Origin: Phallusia fumigata | Lineage: Eukaryota > Chordata > Ascidiacea > Phlebobranchia > Ascidiidae | Length of the DNA stretch: 25,535 bases | Assembly: GCA_008931825.1 (NCBI GenBank) | Contig: QXVZ01023174.1 | Location: forward strand, 1-25,535 | Direction: 5' to 3' | In this document: positions 10,289 to 18,926 of the stretch, in pieces | Position numbering within the stretch: position 1 is the first letter of the stretch | Layout: each line of letters opens with the position of its first letter | Position numbers and translations under genes: made by a program | Notes under the pieces: model-generated | Database searches by the model: none | Told to the model about the DNA's origin: nothing | Seen by the model: only the letters and a program-made list of their open reading frames with translations

Positions 10289-11616
10289 TACGCCTTTTTG
10301 TTATTTTACCATCTGTATAAATTCTAGTTAAAAAAGTATGTTAGAAACATCAACTAACCAATTTATCACACAAAAAATCTACTTACATATGTGCTAATAG
10401 AAAAAACTAGTGCTTAAAACAGCTCTCTCCACAAACCTATTAACAGCTGTGATTTCAGCCCAAAATGCAAAGCAAAACAGAAAGGAAAGTAAGCAGATTT
10501 TTAGTGTGGTGGTTACAAATTTAACTTTTTCAACTTCTTAGGTCCTTGCCAGTTGCCACCGTAGCAAACAATGCAAATGTTTGTACTAACATTCCCATCC
10601 TCTACTTCTAAAAACCTTGCTCTTAAGCAGATCTACTAGACATGTTTGCAATATTCCTTTCATTAAGCTCTACCCTGGTTAATTCATTGGACACAAACAT
10701 TAACTTTGAATTTAAAAAATGTAGGCCACAAACTTTTGCTGAAGTACTTCTAAGTGTTATTGTCTATCGTTTGTGCTTTTTACCAGCAAAGTATTAATGC
10801 TCATAGAGGGCTTTTTTGATGGCTCTGAATAAACTTCATTTGCCCTGTTTGTTGCGTACAGTCGTTGTGTCATTTAGTGTTTGTTTGTTGTTACTTTGTA
10901 AGAACTTGTAGGAGCTACAACTTGTTCCTTTTTGTAAAGTCCAACAAAAATCATACAAACTCGAACTGCCAAGAAAAATACCCTACCGGTAATTACCCAC
11001 AACAAGGTGTCCGCGCACTGCGCCACCCAGCATAGAGGATTGAGTTTCGCTAGTATTTTATTAAGTGCTCTAAGGTGCCTGGACTGCACAATAAGGAATT
11101 TTGAGTCTCGGAGAGTTTTATCCCAAAATATTCGAATAATAAAGTAAATTGTATTGGTAATTATATTCGAATCTAAGCGTTTAGAAAGAAAAGTTTACAT
11201 TCCAGCACTTTGTTTACCAATGTCACAAACTTTTAATTTATCTGCTTTTTATAGAATAAATAGTGGAAAAACCGTGTAGCAAAAGTCTTGATTAAAAATA
11301 ACAAATATATTTGAGAACCTTTTTTATTTCATTGCCGTGACAAGTGAACAAATATATATTCAGACTTTAGAGCAACATAAGATGTCATTGGTCATCAGTA
11401 GTAAAACTATAAAAACACTGTCTATACAAAGATACTGTTAGACACCCACAAGCAACAAGAAAGAACAAAGTGGGTATTGCCACCTAAAAACTATTAGTAA
11501 TTTGCCACATAGAGCAGGAATGGTTTGAGGTTGTCTAACAGTTGCTGTTAGGCAACTGCGTCATTTTTCTATCCCTAAACAAAAGTGAATATTGTTGTCT
11601 TATCTTTTGTCAACAG
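10289..11616. other. intergenic between divergent NAT-A and FAM192A genes
   Basis: About 1.3 kb between a minus-strand start at 10288 and a plus-strand start at 11653. Promoters for both genes should lie here. I see no repeat, RNA gene or clear coding sequence; a 71-residue minus frame at 10874-11089 has no recognisable features. Confidence 0.5.
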
Positions 11617-11660
11617 TTTCTATGGCAATAATATATTGCGAAAAAGTGAGTAATGAATAA
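11611..11660 (+). promoter_or_regulatory. possible splice/trans-splice acceptor and overlapping upstream ORF of FAM192A
   Basis: A pyrimidine-rich tract ends in CAACAG at 11611-11616. This could be the acceptor for a spliced leader (used by tunicates) or for a cis 5' UTR exon. Just after it, an ATG at 11622 opens a 12-codon frame that ends at the TAA at 11658-11660, overlapping the main ATG at 11653 in another frame. If the transcript begins at 11617, this upstream ORF could lower translation of the main frame. This is inference only. Confidence 0.35.
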
Positions 11661-12324
11661 ATTTGTCAGTGAAACTGAAATTGCTGAAAAACGACGTCTT
11701 CGGCAAGAAGAATGGGAGAAGGTTCGCAAAGCAGAAGATCCAGTTGAGGCTCCAGAGGCGGAGTATGACCCAAGGTCATTGTATGATCGATTACAAGAGC
11801 AGAAAGACAAGAAACAAAATGAATTCGAAGAGAGCATTAAGTTTAAAAATCAGTTTCGTGGCATCGATAAAACTGAAGCAGAGTTTCTTGATATGGTTTC
11901 AACCCAAGTATCAAAGCTCGAGAAACAAAAAAAGGATGAAGAGAAAAAGGAATTGGAGGAATTTAGGGCTGCAGTCAGGACGGTGAAAACAGTGGAACCA
12001 AATAACATTCCTGAGAAAACACTGAAAACTGACAATGTCCTTGTTAAAAAGTCAACCAACAAGCAGCTTAAACTTTTGCAAAGTGGTATAAAAAGAAAAA
12101 GTACTTCCTCAAATTTACCAGAGAAAAATGCCAAAAAAACAATACTTGAAAAAACACCAGAAACCTCTATTGCAATTTCCAACACAAGTTTAGAGAATAA
12201 AGTGGAAGAACCAACACTTGCTTCATCAGCCAAGTCTAATGCATTATTGCCTGGTTTGTCATGTTATGGATCTGATGAAGATTCAAGTCACAGCGAGGAG
12301 GATTCTGGCAATGATAAAACTTAA
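11653..12324 (+). CDS. PSME3IP1: FAM192A / PSME3IP1 (NIP30, PIP30) orthologue
   Basis: Single-exon frame of 223 residues. Residues 1-110 form the NIP30-type N-terminal domain: KFVSETEI, then RRQEEW-like RLRQEEWEKVRK, EDP, and the diagnostic YDPRSLYDRLQEQKD followed by FKFKN-like IKFKNQFRG and EFLD. A charged coiled-coil-like stretch follows (about 85-108). Then comes a low-complexity Lys/Ser/Thr linker, and the tail LLPGLSCYGSDEDSS with an acidic serine cluster. In vertebrates this nuclear protein binds the proteasome activator PA28gamma (PSME3) through a phosphorylated acidic-serine tail; the matching cluster here is at about residues 206-219. The protein ends right after the cluster and lacks the additional C-terminal residues of the human protein. 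An in-frame TGA at 11647-11649 just upstream fixes the start at 11653. The gene is on the strand opposite to the NAT array around it. Confidence 0.93.
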   Translation: MNKFVSETEIAEKRRLRQEEWEKVRKAEDPVEAPEAEYDPRSLYDRLQEQKDKKQNEFEESIKFKNQFRGIDKTEAEFLDMVSTQVSKLEKQKKDEEKKELEEFRAAVRTVKTVEPNNIPEKTLKTDNVLVKKSTNKQLKLLQSGIKRKSTSSNLPEKNAKKTILEKTPETSIAISNTSLENKVEEPTLASSAKSNALLPGLSCYGSDEDSSHSEEDSGNDKT

Positions 12325-12424
12325 CAGCTTCATGCATATGTGTGTTATGAACAAAGGGCTTCTGTATGATCAATACATTGTATTGCCACCATGTTAACAA
12401 TCAATGTTGTAACAAAATGGCAGC

Positions 12425-12477
12425 AATAAAATGTATGCACTATATCTATGCTCTCTGGCAGTTACGTTTTTAATAAA
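12425..12477 (+). terminator. poly(A) signals of FAM192A
   Basis: AATAAA occurs at 12425-12430, about 100 nt after the stop, and again at 12472-12477. The first has the usual distance for a short 3' UTR. A GT-rich downstream element is not obvious. Confidence 0.6.
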
Positions 12478-13060
12478 ATGTATTATTTTTTCGTTATATT
12501 AATGATCTAAAGTACACCTTACAACCTACATTGGGTTTTAGATCCAAAGTAAGTTGACTTTTGGTCGCACAGTACCTTGTTTTGCAAATTGCCAAGTTGT
12601 ACTATCTTTTGGCTGCAATTTTGATGCTATTAACAAAAAACAAACCACCTAATTAAGTGTGTGCACAAAATTTAGAATACATCCAACATGGATAGGCTTA
12701 CCATGTATTTAGAACTTAAAACACTGACACTTTCAAACAATTCGGAGTGTTTTTTACATTACTTACAACCACAATGAAAAAATAGATCAACAATAACCGC
12801 ATGGCACTTTGCCATTGAATGTTTTTTCCTAACAAGTAGTCTCTTTTAAGGCAACTTGCATCTTCTTTTTGGCATTTTTATACAGCTTAGCACAGAGCTT
12901 AATATACCGGGACAGGGGACATACCGACTAAATGCATGGGACAGGGCGTTTAAGCCTAGACATGGAGTATAAAAAAGTTGGCAGTCGTAAAGTGCAAGCA
13001 GTGGTGCCGATAGCAACCTCTTGTGCATGTTCTATATGTCAGGCTTGCAAGGGGCTTGTG
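12478..13060. other. intergenic, no gene seen
   Basis: This stretch runs from the end of FAM192A to the start of the segmental duplication at about 13060. No coding sequence, SINE head or RNA gene was recognised. Confidence 0.5.
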
Positions 13061-13881
13061 ATTTATTTCATATGTTACTAACCATACACATTGCTTGCAA
13101 CAAGTATAAAGTCTATTGCAATTAATACAATATTTTGGAGAAAAATAGAGGAAAAATAAAATACTGCACTTAAAAAGGTACACAAAATTGCCATGTTGTG
13201 AATAATAGGAACTTTAAACGCTCTAAAATGGTACAGGTAAACATCTCTAAAAAAGCATACAAATTGGCTGCCGATTTTCCTCACAAATTCATGCAGACAT
13301 TCAGCGAAAATGTTTTTTCTAAAGCTCATATGACAGGTTAATGACATCAACAGGTGTAAAAATTCTGGACTATGATGTTCATGCTAAAGGGACAAATTGA
13401 GATCAAGAGATAAACCACACTTTATTACAAACAATCCTAACATAAATTGCATCTTTTTAGTATTTTCTTGTTATTTTAAGGGTTTTACAAAAATTTTTTT
13501 AATTCTGGTGCATATTTATTTTTTACAACTGAAATATGACAGTTTGTGTTTTACTTTACAATTGAACAGTTCTTTGGCCACCCTAGAAAGCTCATCGTCT
13601 GTTTTCAATGTAACCTCCTCTAAAATCTTATCGGTATTCGGGTCGATGCTCTCTTTTACAGCATAAGAATCACCGAAATATATAAGAAACTTAGTTGAAG
13701 TAGATCGAATAATCGCAGGATTATTATAACGTATGGACTGATTGTTATCATGAAGGAAGTAGTCTTGCAGGTGCACTATCAAACCGAAACATAAAAGTCC
13801 AATGATCCGATTCCTCTTTGGCACATTCCTTATCACAGTAACCAGTTACAGATGTTGCTGGCCCCTTCTTTAGAGTATTAC
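13060..13881. repeat. segmental duplication, unit 1 (partner 15455-16836)
   Basis: Three blocks are shared in the same order with the region leading into NAT-B exon 3. The first is CATTGCTTGCAACAA plus about 250 bp of diverged flank (13085 and 15489). The second is AACCACACTT ... CAATCCTAACA ... AATTGCAT (around 13410 and 16137). The third is the whole NAT exon 3. The flanks have diverged much more than the exon. The partner copy is longer because a SINE (15748-16038) inserted after or during the duplication. Confidence 0.75.
13516..13881 (-). pseudogene. NAT-C: orphan, frameshifted NAT exon 3
   Basis: This is almost the same as NAT-B exon 3 (16448-16836), including the acceptor (GCAG/GT at 13885-13880), the TGYCDKEC segment, the long shared C-terminus FNC-x-VKHKLSYFSCKK and the stop/poly(A) overlap. 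It is 366 bp against 389 bp. A net 23-nt deletion near 13750-13760 removes most of the LEDFQERLDF region and shifts the frame, so the two halves can no longer be read together. No exon 1 or exon 2 partner with the GG-x-C or VDP motifs is found upstream before NAT-B; a SINE starts about 35 bp beyond its acceptor. It is a dead exon from a local duplication. The small number of other differences suggests a fairly recent event. Confidence 0.87.
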
Positions 13882-13916
13882 CTGCATAAACATTCACAAA
13901 ATGAAACAATTAAATA

Positions 13917-14095
13917 TCATGGCAAAGTGATTAGTGAAACTGCCTTGTGCACACAAGGTTGTGGGTTCTAATCCCACCTTGGTAGCTTGTGTTTCCCTAA
14001 GCAAGAATCTTGAGCAGCATTGCTCCAACCCAGAGGAACCGGATGGATTGACCCAAATTTCGAAAAGCAAAAAAATTAAATAAAAAACAAGACAC
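13917..14095 (+). repeat. tRNA-derived SINE, 3'-truncated (SINE-4)
   Basis: The head GGCAAAGTGATTAGTG is an A-box variant. It is followed by TGCCTTGTGCACACAAGG, a B box GGTTCTAATCC at 13965-13975, and the body GAGCAGCATTGCTCC through GATTGACCCAAATT, ending in an A-rich linker. The tail block seen in full copies is absent. It lies directly beyond the NAT-C exon acceptor, where similarity to NAT-B intron 2 stops. Confidence 0.82.
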
Positions 14096-14162
14096 TACTT
14101 TTTGCTGAGCTAAACAAAATTTTTCAGAAAAACTTGCAAAAAAGTACTAACATATTTAGGCC

Positions 14163-14541
14163 AACCTGAAATTACCTGTTGGAACTGGTAGGTGCGTTCC
14201 TGCTCGCAAGTGTAAAACTGCAGGTGACAGAACGTAGTTTCCCAAATTGCCCATGCCAAACCTTACAGCATTTTTGAGACAGCACATTACTGTTGTCTGA
14301 GCCACATGGGAACAATTANCAAGTGTAAAACTGCAGGTGACAGAACGTAGTTTCCCAAATTGCCCATGCCAAACCTTACAGCATTTTTGAGACAGCACAT
14401 TACTGTTGTCTGAGCCACATGGGAACAATTAACTTCCTTACGACGTGTAGCCGGGTCTGGTGTACTTTCTTGACCAAACGCAATAACTCCTTCGCCTATG
14501 CAAATACCCCAATGATCTTTATGTATGTTGAAGTACGTCAT
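14163..14541 (-). CDS. possible LRAT/PLAAT-like (NlpC/P60-type) exon, tentative
   Basis: From the ATG at 14541 the minus strand reads MTYFNIHKDHWGICIGEG and continues through FGQEST, a CC-containing segment and GMGNLGNYVLSP. The DHWGICIGEG-V-I block resembles the His box of the LRAT/PLAAT acyltransferase family (HWxxYxGDGxVxHL). The later RFG-x-GNLGNY-x-x-SP could match the family's VNN-x-x-D region. An NCSH tetrapeptide is too close to the His to be the catalytic NCEHF motif. A donor-like ACAG/GTAATT occurs near 14177, so a second exon would be required; I cannot find one. The frame passes through the duplicated join at 14319, which must be collapsed before the reading frame is trusted. An in-frame TGA at 14556-14554 limits the N-terminus. 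It could equally be a fragment or chance. Confidence 0.3.
14207..14431. repeat. 112-bp direct repeat around a single N (contig-end overlap)
   Basis: Positions 14207-14318 and 14320-14431 are both 112 bp and appear identical, separated by an N at 14319. This is the same pattern as at 3145 and 18816, so I read it as unmerged overlapping contig ends rather than a tandem duplication. Confidence 0.85.
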
Positions 14542-15454
14542 GGGCCGGATACGTCACGCACTTGTAGCCAATGCAAACTAAACTTGACACATGACCAGAT
14601 GACCGAAGCGTTGGTGCGGTTGCATGCCGACACCTACTCCATTTTTCTCGAATTGTTATCAAGTTGCGGAATAAAATATGTCCCTAAACCTTGTTTTTTT
14701 GAAACTTCCCACAAGCGGACCAGCATTTTTAAACTTCCGTGAGATGTATTGTACGCACCTTCACTTTTAAACGCTGGTTCAGATTGGGTTAAACAAAACC
14801 CCAATATTTTTCTGCTTTCCTTTAATGCCATTTCCAAATGCGCCTTGTGACATTCTGGGTTTCATTTTAATGTGCAGCATTCGTCTCCCCCTCTTTAATT
14901 CTAAACCGGAAAAACTTAAGTCAAATCGTGATCGCGCAGGTTAACGTAAGGTACTATTGCACTTTGCATGAAAGTGAGGCGTGACCACCAACCGTGATAT
15001 TTACAAGGAGTATCCATGCGACACGTCACCAAGGTCTACCAGGGCCTAAAAGAAGAGGTTTTGCACTAAATACACGTTTAAACGTGCCACTGCGTTACGT
15101 TTTTAGTCTGTAACAAGAGCACTTTAAGGAAGATAGGCATTTACCACTACACTTTTTTGTAATAAATAATGCCTACGCCACACGTAAACCTGTCGACTCT
15201 CACGCGCAACATGATACAGATGTGTATCTAGCACATGCTCATTCACCTATTATGTGTTACACTACAACTGTAACTTCTGGACAACATGAAACCGGTCACC
15301 TTGTTAAAAAAAGTATTTGGTCTGCTGTAAACATAATCATGTACAAGTAGCATATAATCCAAGTTTTATGTTTTAACAGTAAAATATTTTTTGAATGTTT
15401 GAAATTAATTTGATAATTTTTCAAACAATTAAAACTTTTGAACAATGAAATATT
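14542..15454. other. intergenic, no supported gene
   Basis: Contains a short minus-strand frame with an ATG at 14831 (MALKESRKILGFC) and a donor-like AAG/GTGCGT near 14760, which could be a first exon of the tentative LRAT-like gene. However, no acceptor joins it in frame, because an in-frame stop lies just upstream of 14541. Nothing else is recognisable. Confidence 0.4.
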
Positions 15455-15747
15455 ATTTGTTTGATAACAGAACAACTAATGATAGGCATTGCTTGCAACA
15501 ATTGATACGATCAGTGCATAATAAACATGATATTTTGAAAAAAATACAGATTAAATATTGCATTAAAATATTGAGGCATTCGGTGTACCATTGAGATACT
15601 TTTGTTAGGAAAACAGGTTTAAAACTGTAAAAAGCTCTAAATATCTATGAATATTTAAAAAAAGACACGGCACATACAATTTGACTGCAGATGTTTTGGG
15701 CAAATATAGAAAGGCATTTAGCAAAATGTTGTTTTGAAAGCTATGTC

Positions 15748-16038
15748 ACCAAGATGGCCATGATTGAAGATTGCCTAGTGCACACAAGGTTGTCAGTTCT
15801 AATCCCAATTCGGTCGCTTGTGTCTCCCTGAGCAAGAAACTTAAGGGTCATTGCTCAAATCCAGAGGAACCCGAGAGATTGACTGGAATTGAAGCCACCA
15901 ACTTTTAAAAATTGAAAACATCAAATAAAAAATTAGCCAACAAAAATGCAATGAGGCAGGTAGCTCGACAGCGGACTTATTATGATCATAATGCAATAAA
16001 ATGTTGCTCCGCCCACCAAGAATAGAAAAGAAACGAAG
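15748..16038 (+). repeat. tRNA-derived SINE, near full length (SINE-5)
   Basis: The head ACCAAGATGGCCATGATTG is diverged at the A box. The B-box region is GTTCTAATCCC. The body is TTGCTCAAATCCAGAGGAACC, and a tail block GAGGCAGGTAGCTCGACAG runs through GTTGCTCCGCCCACC to A-rich AGAAAAGAAACG. It is inserted in the flank of NAT-B, within unit 2 of the local duplication and absent from unit 1. Confidence 0.85.
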
Positions 16039-16446
16039 CTAACATCCTAGGTTCATGACAGTAAATTGAAACAAATAAGTTTAAAACATGGAGCAATGGT
16101 GTACATTGTAAGTGGCCAAATTTAGATGAACAAATTAACCACACTTCTAGTTCAAATAATCCTAACACCAATTGCATCAGAAAACAGCTAAACAAGAAAA
16201 TAGTATAATATGCAAGTTTAGCTATTACAACATCAAACTTTTTGTCTCATGGGCTAAATTTTTGGAAAACAGGTCGCCAACACTAAGTATTCAGCAAACA
16301 GGTAAGAGAACAATGAGCCAGGTTAATGTACCAGTTTGTAATAACCTCTTGCATGTGAGAATAAAAGGTTTATTGGGCCGCGGGTAGTAGTTCGCCCACC
16401 CCAGTATTGTTTTAGTATTTTTATTGTTTCATGAAAAATCTATGTA

Positions 16447-16452
16447 TTTATT
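16447..16452 (-). terminator. AATAAA poly(A) signal overlapping the NAT-B stop codon
   Basis: Minus-strand AATAAA at 16452-16447 includes the TAA stop codon at 16450-16448, the same design as in NAT-A. No other AATAAA was noted immediately downstream. Confidence 0.6.
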
Positions 16453-18792
16453 TTTTACAACTGAAGTACGACAGTTTGTGTTTTACTTCACAATTGAACA
16501 GCTCTTTGGCCACCCTAGCAAGCTCATCGTCTGTTTTCAATGTAACCTCCTCTAAAATCTTATCAGTATTCGGGTCGATGCTCTCTTTTACAGCATAAGA
16601 ATCACCGAAATACATAAGAAACTTGGTTGCAGTAAATCGAATAATCGCGGGATTATTATAAAGTATGGACTGATTGTTATCATGAAGAAAATCCAAACGT
16701 TCTTGGAAATCTTCTAGTCTTGCAGGTGCACTATCAAAACGAAACATAAAAGTCCAATGATCCGATTCCTCTTTGGCGCATTCCTTATCACAGTAACCAG
16801 TTACAGATGTTGCTGGCCCCTTCTTTAGAATATTACCTGCATAAACATTCACAAAACGACATGATTGTACATCATGTTACAAAGTAGAATGCAGCCCACA
16901 CAATCAACCAAAAAAACATTTCTTAGGGAAAATTGCAAAAAACTCTACTATAAGCATATGCAGGGAAATCCGGAAAACTCACATAAATTCAAGTTCTTAC
17001 TATAACATAGGAACACCCGTACAAGACTTAAGTGTAGCATAGTTGAAACACAACTGCCAGAGAACTTGTACATAGTAAATACATTTTATTGCAAACATTT
17101 CGACAATCGTTGTTGTCATCTTCAGTGCTATACAGGTTTATTATTAAATTAATCTTTTTTCCAATCTATTTTTGTATTTCTTGACTTATTTCCAATGAAT
17201 TAAACACAGGCACAGCTGAAATACTACTTCATTCTGTGCTAAAATTGTGACAAAGTATCATGGTTTAGAATATAGAGTTTACCTTGGGCATCTAAAACAG
17301 TTTTCTTGTGTCGTTCCATGTAATACCAGCCCTCACGATCTGGCATTTTTCTTGTTCTATACATGGCATGAGTCTCAACAAATGGCAGCATGTGCTCTAG
17401 TTGCATTGGGCCAAACGTGAACCATGCTGGATCAACAACATACTTGATCCCATCCACAGTAACCTGAAGTTAGACAGTGACTCTTTTGAGACAGAAAAAC
17501 ACTTGATTGCTGCACAGTAATAAGTGTTGCTTTTGATGTTCTTTGGGTTGTTTTTAAATTTGATTTATTTGGTTTAAAGCAGGGATTGTTAAACAGGGGT
17601 GCTCGTACCCAGGGATAAGATTTGGTGTCTAGGGGGTACAGCTAACAAGGATGCTGATTTATTAGGGTTGCTTAGACAGGTAAACAAGAAATTACTTTCC
17701 AAAAATTGGGTGCAAGAACTGCTAGGTAACTTCACACAGTTACTGACAAGAAAAAAGGTTAGGAATCACTGAGGTTTCTTTTAACCCCTGGATAGTTAAA
17801 TGGAACTTCATTAATTTGACAGTTTTAAACTTTACTGTAATCATTGCCTCCACACAGCAGCAAGGTTCAAAAAAGGCCTATAAGTTTTAAAAACTATTTG
17901 TTATTGGNAAGGATGCTGATTTATTAGGGTTGCTTAGATAGGTAAACGAGAAATTACTTTCCAAAAATTACAGAAGTGGGTGCAAGAACTGCTAGCTTAC
18001 TGACAAGAAAAAAGGCTAGGAATCACCGAGGTTTCTTTAAACCCCTGGAATAGTTAAATGGAACTTTATTAATTTGACAGTTTTAAACTTTACTGTAATC
18101 ATTGCCTCCACACAACAGCAAGGTTCAAAAAAGGCCTATAAGTTTTAAAAACTATTTGTTATTGGACAGATTGCTTTACAAAGATTTTATTTTCTGCTCC
18201 ACCTTTTGGTTATCTGAGGTGCTATGCCAAGCAAGGTTTTATTGTTTGTTCATTTTATATTAATCCATTCTTGATGGGTGCTTGAATGTATCATACTTAT
18301 ATGGATGCAAGTCTCCATAGCAGTTTTGTTTAATAGTTTTTGAATTGTTCAAGAGTTAGTGACTTTAATTTGATTTGAACCATCAGGTTTTACTGGGCTA
18401 AAGCAATGCTGCTTGGCAGGAGTGACATTTTAGTCAACCCCTACTGCACAACTTTTACTTACCACTGGTATCATATGATGGTGATCTGAGGAAAATCCAT
18501 TGAAAAACTCATGGAAAAATTCAGCTTGACAAAACTCCACCTCATATCCAAGTTGCTCAAGAAGCCAAATAAACAAATAATTTAGCTCATAGCAAATTCC
18601 ACCCCCTTTTTCAGTAACAATTGTGTTGTACATTGTTTTCACATCAAGTGTACTTCTTGGCCCACCAAAGAAATTGAGGCTTGTATATGTGACATTAAGC
18701 TTCTGTGCGTATGACAAAGCTTGAAGGTTTTTTAAGTTGGGTTCACGAGAACCAGAGTAACCAATTCGCTCAAAATAATCATCAACATTCAT
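16448..18792 (-). CDS. arylamine N-acetyltransferase NAT-B, three exons
   Basis: Proposed minus-strand exons are 18792-18463 (330 bp, phase 0), 17463-17283 (181 bp, phase 1) and 16836-16448 (389 bp), giving 299 residues with GT-AG introns of 999 and 446 bp. The start MNVDDYFERIGY closely follows the human NAT start. The triad is Cys67 (GGGICYELN), His106 (DHHHMIPV) and Asp121 (YVVDPA). The interdomain insert has CDKEC (Cys186, Cys190), and the C-terminal domain shows HWTFMFRF and LEDFQ. The residue before GGxC is Gly63 instead of Arg, and the residue two after the catalytic Asp is Ala rather than Gly. Exon 1 is partly doubled at an assembly join (18816): the first 29 codons and the ATG appear again at 18903-18817, which I regard as an artefact. 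Intron 1 contains another join (17908), a hAT-like MITE and a SINE fragment. It is the likely source of the broken copy NAT-C. Confidence 0.9.
17580..17771. mobile_element. candidate hAT-type MITE in NAT-B intron 1
   Basis: The stretch begins CAGGGATTGTTAAAC and ends GGTTAGGAATCACTG. The ends are imperfect inverted repeats (CAGGGATTG against CAGTGATTC) of the CAGNG type usual for hAT elements. Internal blocks AGGGGTGCTCGTACCC and GGGGGTACAGC are also typical of such non-autonomous elements. It is 192 bp with no coding capacity. I could not make out a clean 8-bp target duplication. The right part also occurs in the second copy after the N at 17908. Confidence 0.4.
17647..18165. repeat. diverged direct repeat around a single N (two haplotypes)
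   Basis: 17647-17907 (261 bp) and 17909-18165 (257 bp) are the same sequence but with substitutions and small indels: CTTAGACAGG against CTTAGATAGG; a 5-bp ACAGA-type insertion near 17970; loss of a TAACTTCACACAG-like stretch; CACTGAGG against CACCGAGG. Unlike the exact repeats at the other joins, these look like two alleles placed end to end, which implies a highly heterozygous source. The join lies within NAT-B intron 1, so its true length is about 260 bp shorter. Confidence 0.82.
18355..18412 (-). repeat. SINE fragment in NAT-B intron 1 (SINE-6)
   Basis: GTTAGTGACTTTAATTTG, then GGTTTTACTGGGCTAAAGCA and ATGCTGC, match the body of the full SINE at about 23505-23560. Neither the tRNA-like head nor the tail block is present. 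It stands about 50 bp from the NAT-B exon 1 donor. Confidence 0.6.
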
Positions 18793-18926
18793 GGTTCATT
18801 AGTTTCAAAGAAAAANTGCGTATGACAAAGCTTGAAGGTTTTTTAAGTTGGGTTCACGAGAACCAGAGTAACCAATTCGCTCAAAATAATCATCAACATT
18901 CATGGTTCATTAGTTTCAAAGAAAAA
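18706..18926. repeat. 110-bp direct repeat around a single N, doubling the NAT-B start
   Basis: 18706-18815 and 18817-18926 are both 110 bp and appear identical, with an N at 18816. Each copy holds the NAT-B ATG (at 18792 and 18903), the first 29 codons and the same 5' flank. This is best explained as overlapping contig ends, so there is one start codon in the genome, not two. Confidence 0.85.

Larger units (their letters stand above)
15455..16836. repeat. segmental duplication, unit 2 (partner 13060-13881)
   Basis: The counterpart of unit 1, carrying the intact NAT-B exon 3. Compared with unit 1 it has an extra SINE at 15748-16038 and additional unaligned sequence at 16190-16440. Flanking blocks align in the same order and orientation, so the duplication is direct (tandem), about 2.4-3 kb apart. 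Confidence 0.72.

Noticed and set aside
11850..12233. 127-residue minus-strand frame
   Set aside because: It is the complement of the FAM192A coding sequence; its Ser/Phe richness is the mirror of the Lys/Glu-rich protein.
14634..14831. Exon MALKESRKILGFC as first exon of the LRAT-like gene
   Set aside because: A donor-like site exists, but an in-frame stop at 14556-14554 and the lack of an acceptor prevent a join to the 14541 frame.
17040..17130. Repeat shared with 24520-24545 (TGCCAGAGAACTT)
   Set aside because: The shared block is only about 13 bp with loose similarity afterwards; this is too little to define an element.
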